24,023 nt of DNA. It comes from an uncultured Bacteroidales bacterium (GTDB taxonomy: Bacteria > Bacteroidota > Bacteroidia > Bacteroidales > P3). This document shows, in pieces, positions 14,794 to 23,618 of the stretch (position 1 is the stretch's first letter; every line of letters begins with the position of its first letter). A model generated the notes under the pieces. That model had not been told where the DNA came from. It worked only from the letters and a program-made list of their open reading frames with translations, and ran no database searches. A program made the translations under genes and the position numbers. Location of the stretch: positions 1-24,023 of the forward strand of contig CALGGY010000082.1 in NCBI GenBank assembly GCA_937915785.1. The letters are read 5' to 3'.

Positions 14794-16374
14794 ATGGCTG
14801 AAATCAAACCTGCCGAAGTATCGGCGATACTGAAAAAACAACTTGCCGACGTTGACCTCAATACAGAATTGGAGGAAGTTGGCACAGTGCTCACCGTGGG
14901 CGACGGTATAGCACGTGTTTATGGATTAAACAACGCCCAGTCGAGCGAATTGGTTGAGTTCGAAAATGGCGCGCAAGGCATCATACAGAACCTCGAGGAA
15001 GACAACGTGGGTGTGGTGATGCTTGCCGAAGCCGACGACATCAACGAAGGCGACACCGTGAAACGCACCAAACGCATCGCCTCGGTGCGCGTTAGCGAAG
15101 CTATGATAGGCCGTGTTATCAACACCATCGGCGAAACCGTGGACGGCAAAGGCCCCATCGAAGGCGAGACTTTCGAGATGCCGCTGGAGCGCAAAGCCCC
15201 CGGCGTTATTTTCCGTCAGCCGGTGGAAGAACCCCTGCAAACCGGTATCAAAGCCATCGACTCCATGATTCCAATCGGAAGAGGCCAGCGTGAACTTATC
15301 ATCGGCGACCGCCAGACCGGCAAAACCGCTATCGCTATCGATACCATCATCAACCAAAAGAGTTTCTACGACGCCGGCGACCCCGTGTACTGCATATACG
15401 TGGCTTGCGGCCAGAAAGGCTCCACAGTGGCCAACATCGTTAAAACCCTTGAGGAAAAAGGAGCCATGGCATATACCGTGGTTGTAGTGGCAACAGCCTC
15501 CGACCCCGCAGCCATGCAGTTCTACGCACCTTTCACCGGTGCCGCTATAGGCGAATATTTCCGCGACACAGGACGCCATGCCCTCGTTATATACGACGAC
15601 CTCAGCAAACAGGCCGTGGCTTACCGCGAAGTTTCGCTGCTGCTCCGTCGTCCGCCAGGACGTGAGGCCTACCCCGGCGACGTGTTCTACCTGCACTCAC
15701 GTCTGCTCGAAAGAGCCGCCAAGATAATAGACAACGACGCCATTGCTGCCACCATGAACGACCTGCCCGAATCGCTGAAAGGCAAAGTGAAAGGCGGCGG
15801 ATCGCTCACAGCTCTGCCCATCATCGAGACCCAGGCCGGCGACGTTTCGGCATATATCCCCACCAACGTGATTTCTATCACCGACGGACAGATATATTTG
15901 GAAACCAACCTGTTCAACTCTGGCGTGCGTCCCGCTATCAACGTAGGCATCTCGGTGTCGCGTGTGGGTGGTAAGGCTCAGATAAAATCCATGAAGAAAA
16001 CCGCCGGTACGCTGAAACTCGACCAAGCACAGTACCGCGAGCTGGAGGCATTCTCCAAATTCGGCTCCGACCTCGACGCCGCCACCAAGGCAGTGCTCGA
16101 CAAAGGCGCACGCAACGTGGAAATTCTGAAACAGCCCCAGTACACACCTATGAAAGTGGAAGACCAAGTGGCTATCATCTACTGCGGCACCAACGGACTG
16201 CTGTCCAGCGTGCCCGTTGACAGAGTGCGCGATTTCGAGACAGAATTCCTGTTCTTCATGCGCCAAAACCATGCCAACGTGCTGGACAACCTCCGCGCCG
16301 GGAAACTCCTCGACGAGGACACCAAGGTTCTGAGAGAAGTGGCCGCCGACCTGTCAAGAAAATACGCTAAGTAA
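14794..16374 (+). CDS. atpA: F1F0 ATP synthase subunit alpha
   Basis: The product is 526 aa. It has the N-terminal beta-barrel crown, the central nucleotide-binding domain with P-loop GDRQTGKT at 171-178, the DDLSKQAVAYREVSLLLRRPPGREA block, the conserved SVSRVGGKAQ segment containing the arginine finger, and the helical C-terminal domain. Nothing is missing. Alpha subunits alternate with beta in the catalytic hexamer on the cytoplasmic face of the membrane. The gene lies between atpH (21 bp) and atpG (30 bp), so all three are one transcription unit. Codon use is balanced and GC-richer than the flanking intergenic DNA, as expected for a highly expressed core gene. Confidence 0.98.
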   Translation: MAEIKPAEVSAILKKQLADVDLNTELEEVGTVLTVGDGIARVYGLNNAQSSELVEFENGAQGIIQNLEEDNVGVVMLAEADDINEGDTVKRTKRIASVRVSEAMIGRVINTIGETVDGKGPIEGETFEMPLERKAPGVIFRQPVEEPLQTGIKAIDSMIPIGRGQRELIIGDRQTGKTAIAIDTIINQKSFYDAGDPVYCIYVACGQKGSTVANIVKTLEEKGAMAYTVVVVATASDPAAMQFYAPFTGAAIGEYFRDTGRHALVIYDDLSKQAVAYREVSLLLRRPPGREAYPGDVFYLHSRLLERAAKIIDNDAIAATMNDLPESLKGKVKGGGSLTALPIIETQAGDVSAYIPTNVISITDGQIYLETNLFNSGVRPAINVGISVSRVGGKAQIKSMKKTAGTLKLDQAQYRELEAFSKFGSDLDAATKAVLDKGARNVEILKQPQYTPMKVEDQVAIIYCGTNGLLSSVPVDRVRDFETEFLFFMRQNHANVLDNLRAGKLLDEDTKVLREVAADLSRKYAK

Positions 16375-16404
16375 CACTTTCATCACAAAAATCGACACTG
16401 ATTT

Positions 16405-17274
16405 ATGGGAAATTTAAAGGAAGTACGCACACGCATAGCCTCGGTAAGCTCCACACAGCAGATAACATCGGCAATGAAGATGGTGTCGGCTGCAAAGTTC
16501 CGCCGTGCCCAAAACGCTATTGTGTCGATGCGGCCCTACGACAAACAGCTGTCCGACATTATCCGCGACATCAACGTTGAGGACGGCGTGGACACCCCCT
16601 ACCACGCAGTGCGCGACGAGAAAAAAGTGCTGCTGGTGGTTGTTACCTCCAACAAAGGCCTCTGCGGAGCGTTCAACTCCAACGTGATAAAAGAAGCCAA
16701 CGCACGGATAAACCATTACCAGCAGAAAAACGGCGTGGAGCTTAGCTTGATAACCATAGGCAAACGCGCCACAGAATTTTTCTCGAAGCATACAACGTTG
16801 GTGAAAGGATCGTTCGACGACGTGCTCGACAAACCCACATTCGACAATGTGGCAGCTATTGCCGAGGACATAATGAAACGTTTCTGCGACAAAGAGTACG
16901 ACAAAGTTGAAATTGTTTACAACAAATTCAAAAACTCGCTTACGCAGATACTCTCTACCGAGCAGTTCCTGCCCGTGATGCCCGACACCAAGAAGAACGA
17001 GAGCAAAGTGCAGAGCGACTACATCTTCGAGCCTAGCAAAGAGGAGATACTCAAGGAGATGATACCGCTTTCGTTGCGCTCACAGTTCTACCGCGTGGTG
17101 CTCGACTCGCTGGCCTCGGAACACGGCGCCCGCATGACAGCCATGCAGAAAGCCACCGACAACGCCACCGAACTGCTTAAGGAACTGAAACTTACCTACA
17201 ACAAAGCCCGTCAGACGGCCATTACAAACGAAATTATCGAAATTGTGAGCGGCGCCGAAGCTTTGAACGGATAA
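16405..17274 (+). CDS. atpG: F1F0 ATP synthase subunit gamma
   Basis: The product is 289 aa. The N-terminal coiled-coil helix (LKEVRTRIASVSSTQQITSA) and the C-terminal helix (RMTAMQKATDNATELLKEL) are the two halves of the rotor shaft inside the alpha3beta3 head. The Rossmann-like middle contains SNKGLCGAFN. Length and motifs are normal. It is the last gene of the operon: a strong terminator starts about 30 bp after the stop. The atpD and atpC genes for beta and epsilon are not in the window. Confidence 0.97.
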   Translation: MGNLKEVRTRIASVSSTQQITSAMKMVSAAKFRRAQNAIVSMRPYDKQLSDIIRDINVEDGVDTPYHAVRDEKKVLLVVVTSNKGLCGAFNSNVIKEANARINHYQQKNGVELSLITIGKRATEFFSKHTTLVKGSFDDVLDKPTFDNVAAIAEDIMKRFCDKEYDKVEIVYNKFKNSLTQILSTEQFLPVMPDTKKNESKVQSDYIFEPSKEEILKEMIPLSLRSQFYRVVLDSLASEHGARMTAMQKATDNATELLKELKLTYNKARQTAITNEIIEIVSGAEALNG

Positions 17275-17303
17275 CCCCGTTGTAAAATATTCTTTTCATG
17301 ATA

Positions 17304-17337
17304 AAAAGGGAGCGGAATGCAAACCGCTCCTTTTTTT
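17304..17337 (+). terminator. Rho-independent terminator of the atpHAG operon
   Basis: A perfect 7-bp GGAGCGG/CCGCTCC stem (17309-17315 with 17324-17330) with an 8-nt loop is preceded by an A-run and followed by seven T. The A-run can extend the stem into the T-run. Confidence 0.9.
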
Positions 17338-17402
17338 GTCGACGGTTTACATGTTCTGAAAAACATTTTTCCGAAAAGGTGGGAAAAGTAGTTTTTTTTG
17401 TG

Positions 17403-17410
17403 TAAATTTG
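17403..17410 (+). promoter_or_regulatory. Possible -7 element for the SAM adenosyltransferase-nnr unit
   Basis: TAAATTTG lies 65 bp before the chosen start and downstream of the atp terminator. No good TTG is at -33, so this is a partial match. Confidence 0.4.
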
Positions 17411-17475
17411 CACTTTGTATGGTCGGTCAAACTGGGGTTTGATTTGACAGATAAATGTTTTATAATCAGAGAACA

Positions 17476-18267
17476 ATGCAGATAGTAACGTTGACCACCG
17501 ATTGGGGAACAAGGGATTTTTTTGCCGGTATGGTGAAGGGCAGATTGTATTCGCTAATTCCTGATGTGCAGGTGGTGGACATTACCCACGACATAGAATC
17601 GTACAACAGGTCCCAGGCCGCCTTTGTCGTATCCAATGCCTGTATGGAATTTCCAGAAGGCACAATACATATTGTTGATGTGGATTCTCATGAATCCAAG
17701 GACCATCCGTATATGGTGGTGGAATACCAAAAGCAGTATTTTATTTGCGCCGACAATGGAATTGCCGGAGTGGTGTTCTGCGACAAGCCGGATATAAAAG
17801 TAATCCGGATAGCTATGTATCAGGACTCCAATTTCTTCAATTTTCCGGCATACAACCTGTTCTGTTTCGTGGCGGAGCGTATTGCCGCAAAGGCCCCATG
17901 GTCGGAAATAGGCTCCGAAGGACTTCCGATTGTCCCCATCAAAGGGCTGACTCCACTTACGTATCCCAACATGGTAAAATTGTACGTTATGTACGTGGAT
18001 TCTTATGGCAACGCCTATCTGAACATGCTTTATGATGATTTTGTAAAATTGGCCAATAAAAGAAAAATGTTTATCACCGCAGGGGTTGTGATAAACAGGG
18101 AGATAGTTATTTCCGACTCGTATCATTCCCGCAATGCAAATATCGACAACGATTTGATATTGACGGTGTCTGCTACCGGATACCTTGAGCTGGCCAAGCA
18201 GAGAGACTCTGCCGATGAAATTATGGGAACGGTGTTGGGTTCCGAAGTGGTAATAATGTTCAAATAA
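17476..18267 (+). CDS. SAM hydroxide adenosyltransferase (DUF62 family)
   Basis: I take the ATG at 17476 (263 aa, MQIVTLTTDWG), because the family begins with this strand; the ATG at 17455 adds seven residues. Family motifs: the N-terminal TTDWGTRDFFAGMVKG with Asp9, ADNG at 92-95, and DSYGN with Asp175 and Asn179, which contribute to the adenosine/SAM site. The C-terminal beta domain ends in ATGYLELAKQRDSA and GSEV. The known reaction is SAM plus water to adenosine plus L-methionine, by a protein related to fluorinases and chlorinases. The canonical VDPGVG loop reads VDVDSHE here, a form I associate with Bacteroidetes members. It is 23 bp upstream of nnr and probably in one operon with it. 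Confidence 0.88.
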   Translation: MQIVTLTTDWGTRDFFAGMVKGRLYSLIPDVQVVDITHDIESYNRSQAAFVVSNACMEFPEGTIHIVDVDSHESKDHPYMVVEYQKQYFICADNGIAGVVFCDKPDIKVIRIAMYQDSNFFNFPAYNLFCFVAERIAAKAPWSEIGSEGLPIVPIKGLTPLTYPNMVKLYVMYVDSYGNAYLNMLYDDFVKLANKRKMFITAGVVINREIVISDSYHSRNANIDNDLILTVSATGYLELAKQRDSADEIMGTVLGSEVVIMFK

Positions 18268-18290
18268 ACATCTACTTTACTGATTATTAT

Positions 18291-19793
18291 ATGCAGAAGA
18301 TATTCAGCGCCGAGCAGATACGCCGCGCCGACGCATACACCATACAGCACGAACCAGTGTCGTCGGTGGACTTGATGGAACGGGCTGCCACAACCTGTTA
18401 TGAATGGATAAAAGCCGAAATGCCAGAGAAACGACACATTGCCATAGTGTGCGGCACTGGCAACAACGGTGGCGACGGGCTGGTGTTGGCACGCCTTTTG
18501 AGCACGTGCAGTAGCGTGGAAACATATATCCTCGATTTTGGCAAGCACAGTGTCGATTTCGATATCAACCTTGCACGGCTGAAACAGTGCCAAAATGCAA
18601 AAATCCATTGTCTTGGCATTTCGGACAGACTTGTCATCCCCGCCGATGCCGACCTGCTGATCGACGCCGTGTTTGGAACGGGACTGAGCCGTGTTGCAGA
18701 AGGTCCATACGCCGATGCCATAGTTGCGATGAACCGTTGCCGCGATGCACTTAAAATGGCCATCGACGTGCCGTCGGGACTCTTTGCCGACGAGCATACA
18801 CCACCCGTGGCCGCCGTTTTCCAAGCCGATGTAACCCTGACTTTCCAGTTTGCCAAACAGGCGTTTCTGTTTGCCGAAAACCACCATTTTGTGGGCAATT
18901 TTGTGGTGCTGCCCATCGGCTTGTCGCAACAATATATCGATAACGAACCCACGCGGCGATTTCTGGTGGACCACATCTCGCTGCCTGACAAGGTTGTAAA
19001 TCGTCCCAAATTTTCGCACAAAGGCACTTTTGGCCATGTGTTGCTTGTGGCTGGCAGCTACGGCAAAATGGGAGCCGCCATACTTTCGGCACGCGCCTGC
19101 TTGCGCTCCGGCGCGGGACTTGTAACCGCACATATCCCCCAACAGGGTGTGGCGTGCATGCAACCGGCATTTCCGGAGGCAATGGTGAGTGTGGATGCCA
19201 ACAATGAGCTGTTTTCGGCACCGCCCTCCGGTTTGGAAAGATACAACGTGGTGGCAGTGGGTCCGGGCATCGGCACCGATGAAACAACCATAGCCGCTTT
19301 GGAACAGCTGCTGAACCGATGCACCGCTCCAATGGTTATTGATGCCGACGCAATAAATTGTTTGGCAAAGTCCAAAAATCTTATCGACGATGTGCCACCA
19401 AACAGCATTATCACACCCCATTACAAGGAGTTTGAGCGGTTGGCAGGCATTTGGGCCGACGACTTTGAACGAATGGAAAAACAGCGCCAATTTTCGTTGG
19501 AACACCATGTGATAGTGGTTTTCAAAGGAGCGCACACAACCATCTCGTTCCCCGACGGAAGTGTGTTTTTCAACACCACGGGCAATGTGGGGATGGCCAC
19601 GGCTGGCAGTGGCGACGTGCTTACCGGCATCATAGCCGGACTGCTGGCACAAGGACTTTCGCCCCAAGAGGCCGCCCTTTGCGGAGTTTTTCTGCACGGC
19701 AGGGCGGGGGACATGGCTTTTGCCGACAAAGGCAACTCCCTTATCGCCTCCGACATTGTGGAAGGAATTGCTGCCGCCATGAAGATGGAATGA
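18291..19793 (+). CDS. nnr: Bifunctional NAD(P)HX epimerase/dehydratase
   Basis: The product is 500 aa with the complete two-domain layout. The N-terminal YjeF_N epimerase (about 1-215) has GTGNNGGDGLVLAR at 55-68. The C-terminal ribokinase-like ADP/ATP-dependent dehydratase (about 238-495) has FGHVLLVAGSYGKMGAA, DADAINCLA and the nucleotide-site motif TAGSGD with Asp442. The enzyme repairs hydrated NADH and NADPH: the N-domain interconverts R and S epimers, and the C-domain dehydrates the S form. It follows the SAM adenosyltransferase gene by 23 bp. It ends at a bidirectional terminator shared with the convergent PLP-enzyme gene. Confidence 0.95.
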   Translation: MQKIFSAEQIRRADAYTIQHEPVSSVDLMERAATTCYEWIKAEMPEKRHIAIVCGTGNNGGDGLVLARLLSTCSSVETYILDFGKHSVDFDINLARLKQCQNAKIHCLGISDRLVIPADADLLIDAVFGTGLSRVAEGPYADAIVAMNRCRDALKMAIDVPSGLFADEHTPPVAAVFQADVTLTFQFAKQAFLFAENHHFVGNFVVLPIGLSQQYIDNEPTRRFLVDHISLPDKVVNRPKFSHKGTFGHVLLVAGSYGKMGAAILSARACLRSGAGLVTAHIPQQGVACMQPAFPEAMVSVDANNELFSAPPSGLERYNVVAVGPGIGTDETTIAALEQLLNRCTAPMVIDADAINCLAKSKNLIDDVPPNSIITPHYKEFERLAGIWADDFERMEKQRQFSLEHHVIVVFKGAHTTISFPDGSVFFNTTGNVGMATAGSGDVLTGIIAGLLAQGLSPQEAALCGVFLHGRAGDMAFADKGNSLIASDIVEGIAAAMKME

Positions 19794-19810
19794 GGATGGT
19801 TTGAGCAATA

Positions 19811-19845
19811 AAAAAAAGCTGTTGCTCATGGCAACAGCCTTTTTT
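19811..19845. terminator. Bidirectional terminator between nnr and the PLP-enzyme gene
   Basis: A perfect 8-bp GCTGTTGC/GCAACAGC stem (19818-19825 with 19831-19838) with a 5-nt loop has an A-run on the left and a T-run on the right. It can therefore end transcription from both convergent genes. Confidence 0.88.
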
Positions 19846-19862
19846 GCACTGTGAACGAAAGG

Positions 19863-21062
19863 TTATTTGCGGCTTTCTTCCACCGATTCCTTTATAAGTT
19901 GGAAAGTGGCTTCGATGTCGTTGTCCAAGCCCACGGAGAAACGGATAAGGCCTTCGCTCATGCCCATTTCGCGCTGAATCTCTTCCGGAACTTCCGAAGA
20001 AGTGGATTTGCCCGAGTTGCTGAACAAGGTTTTGAAATATCCAAGGCTAACAGCCAGATATCCAACACCTTTCTCCTGCATTATCTCCATAATGCGGCTT
20101 GCAGCGTCGGCGGTGCCCATGTCGATGGAAATCATTCCGCCAAAGCCGTAGCCGTCGTTCATCATGCTCTTGAAGAGCTCGTGGTCGGGGTGTTCGGGCA
20201 GGCCGGGGTAGTTGTATTTGAAACCCACTTCCTTGAACCGTTTGGCCAGATACATGGCATTTTCGCCGTGTTTCTGCATACGTATGTGCAGTGTGTGCAG
20301 GTTTTTGAGGATGCTGCTGGAGCGCATGGGATCCAAAACGGGTCCGAGGAGCATTGCCGTGCCGTTGTTTACGTCGATAAGCGAGTTGATGTAATCGGCA
20401 GAGCCGCAGATGGCGCCAGCCACGCAGTCGTTCTTGCCGTTAACGAACTTTGTCATGCTATACACAACCACATCGGCGCCAAGCTGGTAGGGCGAGAAAA
20501 TCATCGGGGTGAAAGTGTTGTCCACAATGAGTTTTGCGCCGTGTGCGTGAGCTATTTTGGAAAGTTCGGGCACGTTGGCTATGCGCAGCAGGGGGTTGTT
20601 CATCGTTTCGGTGTACAGCACCTTGGTGTTGGGGCGGATGGCTTTCTTAACAGCCTCGAGGTCTTGGAAATTTACGAAAGTTACCTCAACGCCGAATTTC
20701 TTGATGTAGTTGCTCAGGAAAGCGAAAGTGCCGCCGTAGGTGGTCATGCTGGAGAGTATGTGGTCGCCGGATTTCACTTCGTGGAGCAGTGAGCAGGTGA
20801 TGGCTGCCATTCCGGAGCCTGTAACCCAAGCGCTTTCGGTGCCTTCCATTGCTGCAAGGGCTTTGCAGAGGGCAAGGTTGCTGGGGTTCCAGTGGCGGCT
20901 GTAGAGGAAATAACCTTCGGTTTCGCCGTGGAAAGTGTCAGTCATAAGGTGCGCTTTCTCGAAATTGAAAGTTGCACTATCGCTGATGGAGGGGTTAACT
21001 CCGCGGCAGGTGTCGCGGCCGTCGATGCGCTGGATGTTTGTTGCGGGATCGAATTTTTTCAT
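19863..21062 (-). CDS. Cys/Met-metabolism PLP-dependent enzyme (gamma-lyase/synthase family)
   Basis: The product is 399 aa, normal for the family. The PLP lysine is Lys205 in SMTKFVNG. Other family motifs are YSRHWNPSN near residue 54, TGSGMAAI in the phosphate-binding region, LYTETMNNPL, VDNTFTP with the cofactor-ring Asp, and SLGYFKTLFSNSG near the C-terminus. These place it with methionine gamma-lyase, cystathionine gamma-synthase and O-acetylhomoserine sulfhydrylase, in sulfur amino-acid metabolism in the cytoplasm. The sequence alone does not decide which reaction is catalysed; KFVNGKND replaces the more usual KYxxGHxD. It starts 37 bp after the beta-helix gene on the same strand and may be read from that gene's promoter; no convincing promoter is visible in the short gap. 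Confidence 0.88.
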   Translation of the reverse strand: MKKFDPATNIQRIDGRDTCRGVNPSISDSATFNFEKAHLMTDTFHGETEGYFLYSRHWNPSNLALCKALAAMEGTESAWVTGSGMAAITCSLLHEVKSGDHILSSMTTYGGTFAFLSNYIKKFGVEVTFVNFQDLEAVKKAIRPNTKVLYTETMNNPLLRIANVPELSKIAHAHGAKLIVDNTFTPMIFSPYQLGADVVVYSMTKFVNGKNDCVAGAICGSADYINSLIDVNNGTAMLLGPVLDPMRSSSILKNLHTLHIRMQKHGENAMYLAKRFKEVGFKYNYPGLPEHPDHELFKSMMNDGYGFGGMISIDMGTADAASRIMEIMQEKGVGYLAVSLGYFKTLFSNSGKSTSSEVPEEIQREMGMSEGLIRFSVGLDNDIEATFQLIKESVEESRK

Positions 21063-21099
21063 TATGTGTATAATTTATTGTTTTTGTGTAAAATAATTC

Positions 21100-22695
21100 T
21101 TATTTTAGGGCTTGTGCGCCGCATCCGTTCACTGCGCCGAAGAGTAGCAGGGCTTCCTGCCACGGGTAGCGGTTGGCGTACATCGAGGTGGTGGTGGTTC
21201 CGGTGCCCTGCAGGTTCATGCCGAAAGCCGAGCGGAACTGGTTGGCGCTGCTGTTGTAGTCCACCGACATGTTGGAAGAGGTTTTCAGGTTGAGGAATCC
21301 TTGCAGGTATGCTTTGTTTATTTTGCCATTGAAGAGCGAGGGGTCGGTGAGGACTTTGTTGCCAGAAACGGCGGAGAGCTGTTCCACGTCGTCGAAATCG
21401 TTGGCGCTGACGCGGAGGAACATGCCGCCACCAGGCAGGGTGAGGTCGGTTTGGCGGTTGAGGAAGAAAATGTTGCCTTTCACCACGTCCTTGCGCATGG
21501 CCTCACGGGTTTTGTCGCTGTCCACATGGGTGCGGTCGATGGCCGAGAAGGTGGCGCAGCCGAATATGTTGTTTTCCACGGTGTTGGAAGTGCCGGGTAT
21601 CATGCGGTAGCCGTAGCCCATGTCGCCAAGGTCTTTCAGGCGCGACCAAACGAAAAGTACGGTGTTGTAGCGGAAGTTGATGGGAATCACCGATTTGATG
21701 TCGGCGCCACGCACATCGAGGGTTGCCATGCGTACGTTGACAAACACGTTGTTTTCCACGTTGAGCGATCCGCCTTTTAGCATTCCAATGATGCCGAAAT
21801 TGGGGCAGTTTACGAAAGTGCAGTTGCGGACATATACATTAACGCTGTTTATAACACCTTGATAACCATCAAAATAGATAATGGCGGTTTCGGTTGTGTT
21901 CACAGGGTTGTCGGTGAGGCTTTCGCCACCTATGCCCGCCACGCCTATGGGGTTCATCATGGGGCAGTCCACACCTTCGGGTTTGCCTTCGCCGCGGGCG
22001 TTGTAGGAGATGGAGTTGCCGCGGTCCAAAATAAATCCGTCGATAACTACCTTGTCGTTGGGGGCCTGGATGCTACGTATCTGGATGGTGCCGTTGCCGC
22101 TTGCCGAGCCGTTGGAGGCGGAGGTTGGCTGAATAAGTGTGCGGTGTTTCAGTATGTCCCTTTCGGAGAAATCGGAGCTATAGCCGCCGAGCAGGGTTAC
22201 GGGTTTGGTTATCACAATGTTGCCACTGTTGAGCATGCCGAAATAGTTGCCTTCGGCTACCACGATGGTGGCACCGGCGGGTGCCAGCTCAAGGGCTTTT
22301 GCGATGTTTTTTAGGGGGGCCGACTTGCTACCGTCGTTGCGGTTGCTGCCGGTGCTGCTGCTTACGTAGAGGGCGTTGCCGGGAATTTTGGCGTTGACCG
22401 ACGGAGCTGCGGACGACGATGAGGATCTGTTGCCCGACACAGCGTTGCTAACGGCGTTGCTGGCCGAGTTTACTGCCGATTGTTTTGCATTGTCGATAGC
22501 GTCGTTGGTTTTTTTTGTTGCGTTGTCTACGGCATCGTTGGCTGCCTTTTTAGCAGTTTCTTTGGTGTCGTCGACCACCTCTTTGGCGACTTTCTTTGCA
22601 GCGTTTTTCAGGGCGTTGCCAAATTTCGACTGGGCGTTGCCCGTGCCTATAATGGCGGCAATTGCAATTGTTAAAACAAATAAAGTTTTTTTCAT
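21100..22695 (-). CDS. Secreted right-handed beta-helix protein with 11-mer-repeat N-terminal segment
   Basis: The product is 531 aa. A signal peptide (residues 1 to about 21, ending GNAQ) is followed by an Ala/Asp/Lys/Asn-rich segment (about 27-90). It can be written in 11-residue blocks (VDDTKETAKKA, ANDAVDNATKK, TNDAIDNAKQS), like LEA-type or amphipathic helical repeats. A Ser-rich linker follows. From about residue 110, YVSSSTGSNRNDGSKSAPLKNI matches the start of DUF1565/pectate-lyase-like beta-helix proteins. The rest has repeated short strands with Asn ladders (VNVYVRNCTFVNC, LNVENNVFVNV, NTVENNIFGC). No catalytic motif is recognised, so polysaccharide binding or cleavage is a guess. 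It has its own promoter and lies 37 bp upstream of the PLP-enzyme gene. Confidence 0.8.
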   Translation of the reverse strand: MKKTLFVLTIAIAAIIGTGNAQSKFGNALKNAAKKVAKEVVDDTKETAKKAANDAVDNATKKTNDAIDNAKQSAVNSASNAVSNAVSGNRSSSSSAAPSVNAKIPGNALYVSSSTGSNRNDGSKSAPLKNIAKALELAPAGATIVVAEGNYFGMLNSGNIVITKPVTLLGGYSSDFSERDILKHRTLIQPTSASNGSASGNGTIQIRSIQAPNDKVVIDGFILDRGNSISYNARGEGKPEGVDCPMMNPIGVAGIGGESLTDNPVNTTETAIIYFDGYQGVINSVNVYVRNCTFVNCPNFGIIGMLKGGSLNVENNVFVNVRMATLDVRGADIKSVIPINFRYNTVLFVWSRLKDLGDMGYGYRMIPGTSNTVENNIFGCATFSAIDRTHVDSDKTREAMRKDVVKGNIFFLNRQTDLTLPGGGMFLRVSANDFDDVEQLSAVSGNKVLTDPSLFNGKINKAYLQGFLNLKTSSNMSVDYNSSANQFRSAFGMNLQGTGTTTTSMYANRYPWQEALLLFGAVNGCGAQALK

Positions 22696-22787
22696 GGTTT
22701 TTTGTGTTTTTTAACTGTTGGTTACTTGTGCGTTGTGCTTAGCATGCTTTTTGGGGCAAACTTTTTGGCACATTGTTATTATCAGTG

Positions 22788-22818
22788 CAAAGGTACGTTT
22801 TTTTTGTTATTTTGCCAA
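22788..22818 (-). promoter_or_regulatory. Promoter of the beta-helix gene
   Basis: The minus strand shows TTG (22818-22816), a 20-nt spacer and TACCTTTG (22795-22788). The predicted start is near 22782, leaving a leader of about 85 nt. Confidence 0.65.
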
Positions 22819-22869
22819 AAAAAAGATAAAAATGTTTTTTTTAAAATAGTTTACAGACGGGTATGGAGT

Positions 22870-23436
22870 TCAGAAATTGATGATTTTCAGGTGTTCGAGA
22901 AGTATTTTTATGCCGAGTAAAATAAGTATCACTCCGCCAACAATCTCGGCTTTGGACTTGTATCGCAGTCCGAAAAGCGAGCCTATTTTCATTCCGGCGC
23001 ACGACAGAGCAAAGGTTGTTATTCCAATTGTAATTACGGCAGGCAATAGTTTTACGCTGAGGCAACCGAAGGAGATGCCCACCGCCAGAGCGTCGATGCT
23101 GGTGGCGATGGCAAGCAGCAGCATTGTTTTGAAATCCATCGATGCGTTGGTCGGCGATTCCCTTCCCGAAAGGGCTTCGCGTATCATATTGGCACCAATA
23201 GCGGCAAGCAGTGCAAAGGCAATCCAGTGGTCGATGGCCGCCACATAATCCTTGAAATTGAATATCAGGTAATATCCCACCACCGGCATCAGCGCCTGAA
23301 ACACGCCAAACCATAGTCCAGCCGACAGGTAGGCGCGAAAATCGGGGTGTTTTAGCGAAAGTCCCTTGCACACCGAAACGGCGAAAGCATCCATCGAAAG
23401 CCCTATGGCCAAAAGCAGGAGAGTAGCGAAATTCAT
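22870..23436 (-). CDS. mntP: Manganese efflux pump MntP
   Basis: I start at the ATG at 23436 (188 aa, MNFATLLLLAIGLSMDAFAVS). The longer frame to 23493 adds 19 charged residues before the first membrane helix and would begin upstream of the predicted transcription start. The protein has six hydrophobic segments in two homologous halves, each with the family's conserved Asp motif: LSMDAFAVS near residue 15 and TSIDALAVG near 115. MntP exports Mn2+ from the cytoplasm. Known homologues are often controlled by Mn-sensing riboswitches or MntR, but the predicted leader here is only about 20 nt, too short for a yybP-ykoY riboswitch. It stands alone, divergent from the gene at the right edge. Confidence 0.93.
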   Translation of the reverse strand: MNFATLLLLAIGLSMDAFAVSVCKGLSLKHPDFRAYLSAGLWFGVFQALMPVVGYYLIFNFKDYVAAIDHWIAFALLAAIGANMIREALSGRESPTNASMDFKTMLLLAIATSIDALAVGISFGCLSVKLLPAVITIGITTFALSCAGMKIGSLFGLRYKSKAEIVGGVILILLGIKILLEHLKIINF

Positions 23437-23462
23437 ACCTTCAATGCTGTTTTTTAAGCGTG

Positions 23463-23493
23463 CAAAAATACGCAAAAAAACGCAAATGCGCAA
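23463..23493 (-). promoter_or_regulatory. Promoter of mntP
   Basis: The minus strand shows TTG (23493-23491), a 20-nt spacer and TATTTTTG (23470-23463). The predicted start is near 23457, about 20 nt before the chosen ATG; this also argues against the longer reading frame. Confidence 0.62.
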
Positions 23494-23586
23494 GTGTTTT
23501 GTTCAATTGTTGATAAGTGTGGATAATTGTGCAAAACTTTTGGTATTTTTATGTCGAAAAACGGGCGAAAATCCCTAAATAATGAG

Positions 23587-23594
23587 TATCTTTG
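23587..23594 (+). promoter_or_regulatory. Possible -7 element for the restriction-type gene at the right edge
   Basis: TATCTTTG matches TAnnTTTG and lies 25 bp before the ATG at 23619. No TTG is present at the expected -33 position. Confidence 0.4.
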
Positions 23595-23618
23595 CAGAAT
23601 GAATAATACGATACAACA

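Noticed and set aside
18123..19829. 568-aa minus-strand open frame
   Set aside because: It is a shadow of nnr and the SAM adenosyltransferase. The plus-strand frame has full family motifs; the minus translation is rich in His, Cys and Gly with no domain.
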